64,000 bases of DNA from Aspidapion aeneum (taxonomy: Eukaryota > Arthropoda > Insecta > Coleoptera > Brentidae): assembly GCA_963576565.1 (NCBI GenBank), contig OY755038.1:63157622-63221621 (forward strand), read 5' to 3'. Below are positions 10,106-21,397 of this stretch, in pieces. The translations under genes were made by a program, and so were the position numbers. The notes beneath the pieces are model-generated. The model made no database searches. It was not told the origin of the DNA and was given only the letters and a program-made list of their open reading frames with translations. Every line of letters begins with the position of its first letter. Position 1 is the stretch's first letter.

Positions 10106-10545
10106 AAGTTAAAAAAAACTAAAACATTTTTGGAAAATAAGAATAAACACGCAATTTTGAAGAATCAAGTATGATTCTGTCCGCCATCTTAAATTTTAAG
10201 ATGGCGATAAACTTTGATCAAGATCTTTAAAAAGCAATCAATTCCAACCAGAATATTTTTTATTTCATTAAAATCAAAACAATGGTAAAAACAAAAATTA
10301 GTTTTTAGAACCACTTAACCGATTTTACTATATTATACCTTGTTGTGCGGGGCAAGACTGCAGCTTTATTACTAATTTAAAAAAATTATTAAAACATGTT
10401 CGCAACATAAGAATAAACGAGCATCTTTGAAGGGTACAATTTAATTTCGTCCGCCATCTTGGATTTTGAGAAAACGTACAAATAAAATGAATAATTCTCT
10501 GCCAAATGCAGTTTGTCCCATTAACATCGATTAAACAGTTCAAAA
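10106..10545. repeat. right arm of the foldback split by the LINE
   Basis: After the right target duplication, the sequence resumes the foldback: ACATTTTTGGAAAATAAGAAT and GATTCTGTCCGCCATCTT are reverse complements of 5100-5180. A further CGTCCGCCATCTTGGATTTT block lies at 10447-10466, so part of the arm is repeated. No gene is seen. Confidence 0.6.
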
Positions 10546-10985
10546 ATTATATTGAAAAAAGCATTGACCGGTTTTTTCGGCCCACCCGCTAAATTAAAAT
10601 TAAATCCACGTCGTTTAGAGAATAAAATTACTGTCAAACCATTTGCTTATTTAAAAATTAAATGTTCAAAAAAAGCTCCACACTGTATCCGTAGCTGTCT
10701 GAAAAGATATTCATCAAGTCGATTTCCTTTTAAATTAACTTTTTACCGTTTCGATAAAAACTTAAGGCCTTTTTGGCGAGACTTTTTACGGTTTATGCAG
10801 GTAATCCGGAGGCGATGACTGGATGACTTTACTTTAGTAGCGGCAATGCCAAAAAATATATTATATAAAACTTCACTATACAGCCAAAAAAGGGAAAATA
10901 TGATGCTATTTTATGCTATTTTATTTTTTTATATATATATGAAATATGTCAAAAATGTTTCAAAAATTTAGGCTTGAGGTGACCC
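10546..10985. other. no gene seen
   Basis: AT-rich. The 88-codon frame at 10552-10818 has no recognisable domain and unremarkable composition. I treat it as chance. Confidence 0.35.
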
Positions 10986-11235
10986 TGGCCCGACAGAGGG
11001 TACCAGGCAAAATTAAATCTTCCTTGAGAAAAGAAACATTGCCTACCTGGGGGGGGGGGGGGTGCTTAGCAGGCCGGCCTGCCGGGACTTTATGTAGTAA
11101 GAAGATGTGAGTTAATGAGTCGTGATTATCCGGGCACTCAGGGACTTTGAGTCAGATTATGTTGGTGTCCACCGAATTGGGCTGGCAAATTGTCTGCAAT
11201 AATCGGACAGGCCACAAAGTAAAAACGAACGGAAC
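10985..11235 (+). repeat. SINE-like body fragment
   Basis: Blocks such as GGCAAAATTAAATCTTCCTT, GAGAAAAGAAA and CAGGCCGGCCTGC match, in reverse complement, the repeat at 53330-53500. A G-run (11049-11062) replaces the CCCCGGTG block of the other copy. No tRNA-like head is present here, so it is a fragment. Confidence 0.55.
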
Positions 11236-11330
11236 GAACGAGCCAAAATTTCGTCATTGCATTGTTGATAAGTAAGCTTTTTGTGTTCTTTATAATTTAA
11301 GTTGCGACATTATTGGTGAAAGTGACTATA

Positions 11331-12275
11331 CAGAGTGTCCCCTATTCGATGTTTCTAAAGGGTTGCGGGTATTTCCAGGAGAGATAGAAAAAAACTGACT
11401 CCCCTTTGCGACGCTCAAATTTTAGGAGAAGTTTAAAGGTTAAAACCGTCTCAAAGTTTAAAAAAACATTTCCAAACTAGTAAGAACCTTTCATTTTGAA
11501 ATTTATATTGGAGAACTTGGCTTTACTTTTATCTCAATTCTTTTTACGGAATGCTATTTTCGCGTACTTGGCTTTTTTTACATGAAATGTTTTTGTTATG
11601 ATTATAATTTTTTCTTGAAGAATTGACAGATGTAAACGGTTTTTATATATCTTTCTTAGGTCTTGAGATATTGCATAAAGTTATAATTTTTCTTATGGAA
11701 TGATCTTCTTTTTATAAAATTTTTAGAATCAGCGTAAAATTTCCTTTAGAATAACTTGTCACGCTCAATATTTAACTTTTTTGTTGATTTTATATTTTTG
11801 TTCAATTCAATATTTTTTATTTTTTGATATTTTTTAATTTGATTATTTTAAAATATGTTGTATGTTTAACCTACTCATTAATTTAAATTATAAAATAAAA
11901 AAATATTGGAAAAAATAAAATCATTTATAACACAACAAAAAAAAATTAGAGAAAATATTGGGTTATTTAAAAAAAAATTATGCTGATTTCAAAAATCGAA
12001 TAAAAAGAGGGTAATTTTTTTTTAAAAATAACAACTTTATGCAATATCTCAAAAAATAAAAGAGATAGATAAAACCGTTTGAACATGTCAATTCTTCAAG
12101 AAAAGATATACACAAAAAAAAATCATCAAATAAATAGGTTATAGACCCCGTCCCAAAATGCAGGCTTAAAAACGGCTCTTGAAATTTCAGCGTCTCAAAG
12201 CGGGCTCATTTTTTTTTTCTATCTCCTCTAGAAATACCCGATCCCCACCAAAAACATCGAGTTTGGGTCACCCTG
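11331..12275. mobile_element. mariner/Tc1-type MITE, 945 bp, TA target
   Basis: Begins CAGAGTGTCC and ends GGGTCACCCTG, with TA at 11329-11330 and 12276-12277. The arms match over ATTCGATGTTTCT / its partner and GGGTATTTCCAGGAGAGATAG / CTATCTCCTCTAGAAATACCC. They extend inward about 110 bp strongly and further weakly. The internal AT-rich sequence has no coding capacity. A piece of the left arm (AAACTAGTAAGAACCTTT) recurs at 46495-46651. Confidence 0.75.
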
Positions 12276-12713
12276 TAACAAACGTCATGATTTAATATGT
12301 TGTGTGCATGAAAACCCTATTAATTTTTCCAAAAATGAGAATTTAGGAAAAAATAAAACAAAATGTTCAAATATGGATTATAATGTCTATACTTCCAATA
12401 CCAGAGTCAGTGGCAATCTAAAGGTAAATCGCTTTCGCAGAAAGCGAAATGAGGCCGCAGCGGAGACTCTTGGGAGAAATCATCCTTTTTCTCGAGGTAA
12501 AAATTTTAACATTTCCTCCGAGAATAACAATGTATAGATATTTTTATGTGTATACAGGCTAGGGAGATAAAGCGTTAAAAGAATAAAAAAAATATGACTC
12601 AATTTTACAAAATGAACTCTATTATTGTTTTGGAATTTTTTGACAAAAACTTGTTAAAACTCAGATATACTTATAATAGTACTACATTTCGTGGTCTTTC
12701 TATGGTTTAGGAA
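12276..12713. other. no gene seen
   Basis: The 77-codon frame at 12304 is polar and low in complexity (rich in N, K and R) with no recognisable domain. A short palindrome CTTTCGCAGAAAGCG occurs at about 12432-12446. Confidence 0.3.
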
Positions 12714-13676
12714 TAGGTATTTACGGTACTAGACCGTAAACGTGAATTTTACAGGGAGACCCATAAAATTTACAGGGTGAGGTGCAGGCGAGACCTGTAA
12801 AAAAACCTGGGGAGATCTGTAAAGTTAGTTTGCATCGTGTATCGTATGTATTTTTTTTAACCGACATATATCCTCAAAAACATATTCCATATGTTAATTA
12901 AAATTTTTTAATCCGAGATAAAATGCCACAAACATACTTTACATGTAATTATAGGTATTTGCCTAAAACCAAGAATATTTATGCTCGATAGAAAACCAAT
13001 AGGTTACATCATAATTGACTATTTCCAAATTAAATCTTGTTTTTAATATTAACCACTTTATATTTTAGATTACTTTAATAGAAATGTCAAACCGATAAAA
13101 ATAAACCCAAAATAAAAACTGTCAACAAGCTGTTAGCAGAAGTCATAACGATATCGACTGAAAAAGGACCGTAAAATTTATTTTCTGGTTTGTTCGTTCT
13201 TTTGAGGTCCCTGTTGAGATCGGAAAGTTATCTAAAAGAAAATACCTGTAAAATAACACTTTCCGTACGATAAATTGTACGGAAAGCGTTGGTTTTTCGA
13301 TCGGTTTAAAAAAGTATTATTTATACATGATAAGTTGGGTTTACATAATTTTGAAAAATATTTGCTTTGTGCATGTGAATGACAGATCCAATATTTCCAA
13401 GGGGAAGGTGCCAAGGAGGGCGCAAAAAACAAAATATTTTTTTTCCTTGCTGTTTTTATTAAATCTTAGTTTTGAAATATAAATAATTTTAATTAATTTT
13501 TCTTGAAGTGTGGCGGGTAAATTTTCGTAAAACTTGCGGTTGATTAATCATCCGCATTTATCGCTAGAACAAAAAAAATATATACCAGATATATCCATTT
13601 AGGATAATCGTTAAGTTTCGCAAAGTTCGAGCAAGGGGAAAGCAATTTTAAACAAACATAAACAGCCAAGTACCTA

Positions 13677-13743
13677 GCCAGGAATCGAACCCATAGTGCT
13701 GGTGTGGGAAGCAAACATTGCTACCACTACACCACGACGGCGA
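13677..13743 (-). tRNA. tRNA-Gly-like sequence, probably a SINE head or pseudogene
   Basis: On the minus strand it has an A box (GTGGTGTAGTGGTAGC) and a B box (GGGTTCGATTCC). The anticodon loop TTCCCAC would read CCC (Gly). The anticodon stem has two mismatches and the acceptor ends pair poorly. A working tRNA is unlikely. It lies in the loop of the long-TIR element at 12714-15056. Confidence 0.45.
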
Positions 13744-14382
13744 TAATATGCCAGAGATCTGCCTCTGGTACATGCTGATTTCAATCAGTCGTTAAAATGG
13801 CATTTTTTTAATCAATTTGCATTGTCAAATAACATCAAGGAACCGTGAGACTTATCAGTTGATTTAAACAAAATACATCGCCTCTTTTATTTTAAAATTG
13901 AACATACATTTAATATTCCAAAATATTTGCAATAATACGGTACCTGGCTGAATTATGTTCGACTTTTGTAATGATTTTTTAGAAAAATATCATAGTATAA
14001 ACTAAGACTTGTATTACGCAATATTAACTTTGATATAGAATATTCTATACAGTTACCATTTTACAAAACACAACCTTAAAGTGCTGATAAGAGTTATTCG
14101 ATATTCAAATTAGAAGAATAATAATCCGTTTCATCATTTTACTCGTCAAGAAATAACATTATTCGGGAATATCACGATCAGCTCTTTAACACGTGGTTGG
14201 TGAGATTTGGTCTATGAGACCATTGACCAAGAAAAGTCTAGTTCAAAACTTCGATGCAAGGCCAAAAATTCTGCGCGCCTAAGTAACTGCCTTAATATTT
14301 CCCATTATTCCCTTGCCTCGACTCAGTCTTGTTCAAAATTTTGTAAGAGTAAGTATTAAATGTTTGTGTGGAAGATATAAGG

Positions 14383-14385
<3 letters not shown>
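13744..14385. other. loop of the long-TIR element, no gene seen
   Basis: AT-rich with no coding pattern. Confidence 0.35.

Positions 14386-14416
<31 letters not shown>
14386..14416. repeat. (AT)n microsatellite
   Basis: An uninterrupted run of AT dinucleotides about 31 bp long inside the loop of the long-TIR element. Confidence 0.9.
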
Positions 14417-14420
<4 letters not shown>

Positions 14421-15122
14421 GTTGCATCATACATGTAATTTTTTATGACAGGTAAAGGATCAATAATTAAAGGCCGATATTCGTGCCAAATTTTATTACT
14501 TTAAAGCCCTTCAGAATTAGAAAAATATTGTGACGCCCTATTTTAATTTTGTAAGCTATTTATTTGTTTTTTTTTTCAATCGGATAACAAGCACTTTTCG
14601 TACAACTTTTTTTTTTACAGAAAGTATTTTTATTCGTATATTTAATAAAACAGTAAAGAACCAGGACACCGCAAAATCTATTTATGCGGTCCCCTTTTTA
14701 GTCAAAAAAGGCCATGAGATTTATATCATTTAGAGAGTGCTTATATTGACAGTTTTCAGTTTTTTTTATTTTGATAGTTTTGACATTTCCTTATAATTAA
14801 AGAAATTAAGTAAAAATATTGAAAATTAATCCCAACTTAGAAAATAGTCAATTATAACGTACAATATTGGTTTTCTAATAGTTTTGGTATAAGTACCTTA
14901 ATTTACATGTGGCATATTATTATGTCTGTAGAATATTGTATTAAAACTAACTTTATAGTCTCCCCTGGTTTACAGATCGCGCTAGCGGCTCACCCTGTAA
15001 ATTTCCTGGGTTGTCCTATAAAAGTTACGTTTCTGATGTAGTACCCTAAATACCTAATAATGTACTGGCAGTTTAGTTGAATATTAAAATAATAAAATAT
15101 CGCTGCTTCCAAGAAATACGGA

Positions 15123-15485
15123 CTTAACTAAAAAAAAACACAAAGGTTAGTTTGAGCGCCCTAGGTACAAATAATACAACGAAGAGCATAAGTGGTATAA
15201 GAGCAAGAAAAAAAAAGAGAACATGCGCATGTGTATTCCTCTCCCATCCCCATATAATATCTACCGTGTTCTCGTAGCTACCAGAAGCGTGATACCACAC
15301 ACCTACAAAAACAAAGAAAAATTAGAGATGACAAAACGGAATATTGAATCAGTGCCTCGGTAGCTCAGATGGAAGAGCGTTTGCCTGGTTAGCGCAAGGT
15401 CGCTGGTTCAAATTCAGCCTGAGGTCTCCTCGTTGTATAACTTATATCTAGGGCGCTAAAACAAACCTTTGTGATTTTTAGTTAG
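15123..15485. repeat. inverted repeat enclosing a tRNA-like unit
   Basis: CACAAAGGTTAGTTTGAGCG (about 15139-15158), with CCCTAGGTA after it, mirrors TAGGGCGCTAAAACAAACCT and TTTGTGATTTTTAGTTAG at about 15451-15485. The tRNA-like sequence at 15354-15425 lies between the arms. Confidence 0.6.
15354..15425 (+). tRNA. tRNA-like sequence (SINE head or pseudogene), copy 1
   Basis: It folds as a cloverleaf: acceptor GCCTCGG with CTGAGGT, D stem GCTC/GAGC, an anticodon loop CTGGTTA that would read GGT (Thr), and T arm GCTGG-TTCAAAT-TCAGC. The A box (TAGCTCAGATGGAAGAGC) and B box (GGTTCAAATTC) are good. One anticodon-stem pair is mismatched. A second decayed copy lies 172 bp downstream, so this is more likely a tRNA-derived repeat than a host tRNA, but of the tRNA-like segments in this window it folds best. 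Confidence 0.5.
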
Positions 15486-15525
15486 GCTTGATATTGTTTG
15501 TTGGAAATATCACGGAAAAATCAGT

Positions 15526-15591
15526 GCCTTGGTAGCTCAGATGGCCTGGTTAGCAAAAGGTCGCTGGTTCAATTCAAATCCAGCCTGAGGT
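15526..15591 (+). tRNA. tRNA-like sequence, copy 2, deleted
   Basis: Close to copy 1 but lacking about 11 bases of the D-arm/anticodon region and carrying a small duplication in the T loop (TTCAATTCAAATCC). It cannot fold as a tRNA. It is preceded by the same CAGTGCCT context as copy 1. Confidence 0.5.
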
Positions 15592-16046
15592 AAATCTTTT
15601 TATTGTCTTATTTTTGTTATTTTTCCCTTGCCCTTATGCCATTAAATTTTCCTCGTTTTATAAAAAAAACATTTTTATGTTTTACACGTCAGCGAACTAA
15701 AAACGAACTGTATTATTATCAAAAAAATAGCCAGTTCCGTAACATCAATGCACCGCTTCACCTTGTCTCACGCACTCGTATTTTTTAAATAAAGAATTGA
15801 ATTGAAACACCCTGTAGGTCAGGTCATTGCAAAGATTAAATTTACAAAATATTTTAGTGCCTCTCTTGGAAATTTGCATATTTTGACTTTTGCCAGTCTG
15901 TCTGGAAAGCAGCAATATGCTAAATTTACGATTGCGACGTCACCTTAGTTATGAATATTTTCCACTTGAAAGCTAATGGCGGCGGCTTGAGAACAAGTAA
16001 GCGTTTTTTAATAAGGGTTAATGTTCGTATGGTATCCGGAGATACC
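15592..16046. other. possible LINE 3' tail, otherwise no gene
   Basis: AAATAAAGAATTGAATTGAA at about 15787-15806 resembles the 3' end of the LINE at 5607-10105. The 61-codon frame just before it could be a 5'-truncated LINE remnant, but no motif settles this. The rest is featureless. Confidence 0.3.
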
Positions 16047-16047
16047 A

Positions 16048-16064
16048 GGGACCCAATTCTTGAA
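16048..16064 (+). repeat. 17-bp inverted terminus, left
   Basis: GGGACCCAATTCTTGAA is the exact reverse complement of 21381-21397. Both are followed inward by diverged copies of a module with CGTATACGAG palindromes and ATTCGAATGG. They may bound one nested element of 5.35 kb, or be two separate MITE ends. Confidence 0.6.
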
Positions 16065-16261
16065 CCACTCGGATTTTTTGTCGTATACGAGTAAAATTCG
16101 AATGGTAGTTTCGAGTGCTTGGAAAAATAGCTATTCTTGAATGCCACTCGAACGCCAATTCCGTGTACGACTTTTTTTTCGACTACACTACTTGGCAACG
16201 CTGCTTTCGTATAATTTTGACCAAACTAACGCCGGTATGTGCGCTTAAACTTGCCGCGATG

Positions 16262-16281
16262 CAAGGACTGTACAGTCCTTG
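16262..16281. repeat. 20-bp perfect palindrome
   Basis: CAAGGACTGTACAGTCCTTG is its own reverse complement and is bracketed by a direct repeat of GCCGCGATG (16253-16261 and 16282-16290). Confidence 0.85.
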
Positions 16282-16319
16282 GCCGCGATGAAGTAAGGTT
16301 GACAGTAGATTGACATTAG

Positions 16320-18890
16320 CTTGTCTAACGAACTGTCACGATCAGCTGTTTTTCGATCCAAGATGGTCGCCATAGGACAAACAAAGCGTTTTCCCATAAG
16401 CCGCAATGTTAACAAAAACGTAATTTATAAAAAAAGTGAAACGATTTAAGTTACAACAAAGATGCTGTTTTAAGTATTGAACTTTTGTACACATGGGAAA
16501 AATGCGTTTTTCTTTAAAAAAATCAATTGAAGCCAGTAAATCTCAAATAAAAGGGACCATGTTTTGTTCAAAAGTCAGGTTATGTTTTTATTTACTTTTG
16601 TTTTTTATACTTATTTACCTAATCTGTGACTTTTGTTCTTTTTTACTTTTTTTCCAGTTTTTTACTCAGTTTGAATCATTATTATTAGTTTCTGTGCTGT
16701 TATAAATTGTGGCAGCTGGGGAGAGCTTGATAATGTTAGTTTTGATGGAATGCCAAGTATTTTGACCTTAAAAAATCATCTTGATTTAAATGAACTAGGT
16801 ATCAGCTCAAAGAAGGGAAAAGAAAGTGGATAAGTGCTCTATTACCTGACTTAATAGAGGATAAATTGAAATATTCGAAAGTTTTTTGTCAGGTTTGTTT
16901 TGGATAAATGTGTAACAGCCATTTTGGCAACATTTTCTATTGGGATCTTTTTTTGTGCTTGAGTGGACCTTTTGCAGAAGTGTAACATAGAATTGTGTTG
17001 TTAAACTGTAAGAAATATTTCACTATGATTTTTTGACTATTCTAGGCAAGCAACTTTCAAAACTAGAATACAGCAATGATCATGACTGGGTCTCTCCTGA
17101 ATGAATTATTATTTCAAAATGGTTGAAAAATTTTAAAAATGGTTGAAAAAAGAGTCCAGAGAAGAAAGGAAAGGAAAACAATATGAGGTTAAAGTGTGAA
17201 TAATGAGCTGAACCAAATTTGTACACCATCCTACAGAACTCTTAAATAAACTTTTGGTAGTGTAGCGTCTTGTATAGTGTCGAGTGAAGTCCTGTATCAT
17301 CAAAGTTTCTTTTTCTTTAATAAATATTTATTTTACAGACCTCAAAACAGTTTAGAATAAACTGGTGAATTTGACAATCTCCCTAACTCAAACCTCTTTT
17401 TATCTTAAACTATTTTGGTGCAAATTTTCCTTTATTTCCATGCTTTTTGACACCTAAAACTTGTACACCGTAAAATTTGTATAGTATCTGACTGGACCTA
17501 CTACAAGTCCTGTTGTGAAATTTCTACGGTACTGTTCTGAGCTTATTACCAAAAAATTTTTTTATGGCATCAATAATAATAGATGGAAAAAAAGTAATCT
17601 TTGTTGACTTTGATGACCACAAGAAAAACAAATAAGTTCTCTCAGATATTTTTTTCAATTTCTCTCAAAAAAACTTAGGTTCTAATACTCCTAATGGGTC
17701 ATATGCTGTTACGCCCAATTGTAGAGTAGAGTATATATTTATTTGCATAAACTTTTAGATACATAATTGAGCAAATATTGTTACAGAAAAACAGTAATAG
17801 TAACAGTAGTAATACAACAGCGAATATTGTACTGTTGTAAAATTTGAACAGTACTTACTGTTGTGAGCTGATGAACCTTAGGTTTGACCGTACTTAAGCC
17901 CTATGTATTATAGTTCATGGAAAATCATATGGTGATGTACAGTGTGTGAGGCCAATGACATGGAAAAACTGTGTATTTTAATTTTGCAAGTTTTTTTTTT
18001 ATATAATGTTTACTTATATTTTTTTAAATAAACATATTTTGTAAAGTACTTATTAGAAGTTTGCTTGACCAACCTCGGTTGGAACTCATATGTGCATATT
18101 GATCTGTTGGACTGACCTACCTATAAGTTGTGCCTCTTTTTCATGTCACTACTGGAGGGTTAAAATAATTAACCTTTGTCTAAACCTAAAAATCATAGTG
18201 ATATATTTTTCACAGTTTAACGCTATAGAAGGCCTATTACTTAGCAAAAGGTTTAGTCAAGTACAACAAAAGATCCTAATAGAAAACCTGAATCTGACGA
18301 GAAAAGTTTAGTCTATTTCAATTTCGTCTCTGTTAAGTGAGCTCTTTGAATAGAACTACTTTCCCCTACCTTAGGCTGATAGTTCATTGATTCATTGGTC
18401 AAAAACCTTTGGGGGCCCGAAACCTTTGGGGGGCCCCCAGAGGTCTCATGATGTACTTTATGCTATTTTTTTTGTTTATTCATGAAATATATGGAAAATA
18501 TCTAAAAAAATATGTGGTTTGGGGGGGTCCGGGCCCCTAGCCCCCGCACCCTTGGTGCGCCCATGTAATAATTCAAAATAAGTGAAAAAACTAGAAAAAA
18601 AGTTAAAAAAAACAAAATAAACAAAAACATAACCTACTTTTTTGAAGAAAACATGGTCCCTTTTATTTGAGATTTTCTCGCTTTAGTTTAATATTTTTAA
18701 GAAAAACGCATTTTTCCCATATGCACAAAGGATCTGTTCTTAAAACTGATTAATTTTTGAGACTAAAGCTCTTGTCGTTTTTGTAAAATTTACGTTTTTG
18801 TTAACATTACGGCTTATGGGAAATCGGTTTGTTTGTCCTATGGAAGACATCTTGGATTTGATCATATGTTTTGTTAGAAAACCCTATTAC
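16320..18890. mobile_element. long-inverted-repeat element, about 2.6 kb
   Basis: The left arm (about 16320-16930) and right arm (about 18190-18890) are reverse complements over long diverged stretches: CCAAGATGG...CCATAGGAC against GTCCTATGGAAGACATCTTGG, AACATTACGG / its partner, AAATAAAAGGGACCATG / CATGGTCCCTTTTATTTGAG, and TAAATGAACTAGG-type blocks. The right arm carries a left-truncated copy of the 7-bp-TSD MITE (about 18410-18562). A further copy of the right half lies at 52430-54045. The middle has no recognisable gene. The 70- and 73-codon frames there look like chance. Confidence 0.65.
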
Positions 18891-19884
18891 ATCTTTTGTT
18901 TTTGTAATTTTTTTTTTAAAGAGTGATTTATTTTCACGATGTGTTTTTTTTAGAACAAGAAGCTGTGTTTTATTTTGGTAACAGCAATGTTTGTTTAATC
19001 ATTGGTAACGGTAAGTACCAAATTATAGTAATGGAAATTTGGGGCCTAGGCCTTTGAAGTGTGGAAATTTGGGGGTAAAATTCGCAGTTGAATTTTGAGA
19101 CTGCTTAAAAGAAAACAAATAAACTTCATAAGTATTCTAAAGGGGTCTTGAACTTGAGGCTTTGTTTGTAATGAGTGGCCAGTGTTTGACGAACTTGCAT
19201 ACTTCATGCTTTGACAAAAATTGTACAAGTGTTAAGTAACATAGGGGTTTTTACTGAAACATTTGGAGTTTGCATTTTGTCTGTAGTATAGAAACAATTT
19301 AATTTTTTGCTCCCAGTGTTTTTTCTCAGTTTCTTTTTGAGTAGAACAGTTTTGCTCTTTAGGCCGATAAGCATAATAAACATTTCAAGTAAAAGTTGAC
19401 AAAATCAGTGACCTTTGTTCAAAAAACCCATTTTTTTGTTTAAATTTGAATATCTTTACATGTCAATTAACTGCAAAAAAATTTAAAACTGTTGTAGACT
19501 AAAGCAACCTCATATGATCAGTATGATTTGATATGAATATGTACATTATTTTTGTAGATGTCTTTGTTTTTCAAAAGTTATAAACAAGGACATATATAAA
19601 AATCTTGCCAGTAATACGGATCCAGTGAGGTCTGCTGTGGTACACTTAATGAAAAAACTTTTTGTTACAGGTTTCTCAGCGAAGACATGAAGATCATTTT
19701 TGAGGTGTGAAGCAGTTTTTGCCCAGCGGTCCTGTTGCAATGATGATCCTACTAGAAATACTCAGATGCATTTGGTAATCTATTAACTTTTAAAGAACAT
19801 TTTTAAATAAATTATAAGTAAAATAAAGTTTATTGTAGTTTTATTGTAAAAAAGATTATACAACTTCTTACATAAAAGCTTATA
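18891..19884. other. no gene seen
   Basis: AT-rich. GTGGAAATTTGGGG-type segments occur twice near 19034 and 19060. No coding signal is found. Confidence 0.35.
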
Positions 19885-20530
19885 CAGTGAGAACGAGCAA
19901 GTTGGAATACATTTTCTAGCAGGTTAAATTAAAATTTTTTTGAATAAACCAAAATCATGCCTACTGAGATTTTTAATGAGCAATATTTTTGATGAATTTT
20001 TTTGGACAGATTCCCAGAAAGGGGTCCAGCAAGATAAAACTTGTGGCACCTTGTTGGAAAGCCTATTGAAAAAGAAAAATTATAGTTCACTTTTTTTTGG
20101 AAATCTGTCAAATTAAAAAAAAAACATTTTTTATTAGTTTTTCAACAAACTGCTACAAGTTAAGTCTACCAGTTGCAAAAAAAATTTTGGTATTACTGGA
20201 CCTCTTGTCAGGGGTCCACCACCTATATTTTAATAAAATTATAGGTTTTACTTTAAATGACACTTATATTCTCTAAAAATTACAAAAAAATAGAAATAAT
20301 TTTCTTTTTGTTAATTTAAAAAAATTATTTGGTACCCTTTCTAACAAGGTGCCTTAAGTGGGGTCATTCCATCTTAAAAAATAAGTTGTCAGCTAGTGGA
20401 CCCCTTTCTGGGGGTCTGTCCAAAAAATATTGCTGGTTCAAAATCTCAGTTAACATGTGTTTGGATTTATTCAAAAAACTTAAATTTAACCGACTAGCAA
20501 GTTTATTCCAACTGGCTTGTTCTCACACTG
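19885..20530. mobile_element. mariner/Tc1-type MITE, 646 bp, TA target
   Basis: Starts CAGTGAGAACGAGCAAGTTG and ends with the near complement CAACTGGCTTGTTCTCACACTG, with TA at 19883-19884 and 20531-20532. Inner arms match over GGTCCAGCAAGATAAAACTT and AAGGTGCC segments around 20020-20075 and 20330-20410. Confidence 0.75.
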
Positions 20531-20534
20531 TAGT

Positions 20535-21245
20535 CATATTGTATAGCGTTTTTTAATGCACTTGACAGTAAGTACTTATTATGTACTTTGAAATGTAAAT
20601 AAAGAAAAATAATGTTTTTATATTTTATATTTATTTTTGGCCAACATAGAAAAAGTCAGAAAAAATAGTGAATCTGGTAAAGTATAAGATTAAGTTTATT
20701 ATTTACATGCAGGGGATTTTCCTTCTTGAAGCAGTTGGGCCCTTATATTATCCAAAAATTAAGCAAAATAAGATAAGGCGTTGTACCCAGGGGGGAATCA
20801 AGAGGTATCAATGCCCCACAAAATAGTTGATAAAGTGTGTTAAAAGAGACACAAATAAGACAAAAAAATTGCACAATACTCAAATTTTTATTAAAACTTT
20901 TTAATCCCCCGTCCCTCCCGAAAACGCTTTTTTATATATTTTTTCTTGAAAATGTGTTACAAAGTTTTTTAATTATTTTTCTTTTTTAGAGCGTTCATTC
21001 ATAAATTATTAACGCAAAATTTCAGGATTTTTCACTCCCCCCCCCCAGTCGTAAGGCATTTCCAAGAAAAAAAGAAATTAAAAAAAACTGAATGTCACAA
21101 GAGGCTATCCCCCTTCCACCTCTTTGCGTCCTCAAGCCCTTTTATTGCCAAATCGCGTCTTTTTTCACAAGACCTCCCAGTTTTTTTTAAATAAAGAAAA
21201 ATTAAGCAAACACCAAAAAATATATTAAAGTAAACAAAAATGTTA
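20535..21245. other. no gene seen
   Basis: AT-rich with C-rich patches (20894-20925, 21038-21050, 21110-21122). I see no element boundaries or coding frames. Confidence 0.35.
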
Positions 21246-21380
21246 GGTTAGATCACTCAGATTCGTGAGTGGACTTTACCACTCGACTCTATTTCCGAAC
21301 GAAAAACTCGTATACGAGCTTTCAAGAATTCGAATGGTGAATATCCGTATACGTTTCGCCGAATCCGTATACGGATTTAT

Positions 21381-21397
21381 TTCAAGAATTGGGTCCC
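21381..21397 (-). repeat. 17-bp inverted terminus, right
   Basis: TTCAAGAATTGGGTCCC, reverse complement of 16048-16064. Its inward module carries CGTATACGG and CGTATACGAG palindromes. Confidence 0.6.

Larger units (their letters stand above)
12714..15056. mobile_element. long-TIR foldback element, about 2.3 kb
   Basis: Inverted arms of about 500-600 bp: 12714-13320 on the left and 14540-15056 on the right. The outermost blocks are AGGTATTTACGGTACTA and TAGTACCCTAAATACCT. Next come ATTTACAGGGTGAG and CTCACCCTGTAAAT, then AGAAAACCAATAGGTTACAT and its diverged partner near 14865-14885. An inner stem GTACGATAAATTGTAC lies at 13264-13279. The loop holds a tRNA-like segment (13677-13743) and an (AT)n run. 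It encodes no protein. Confidence 0.75.
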
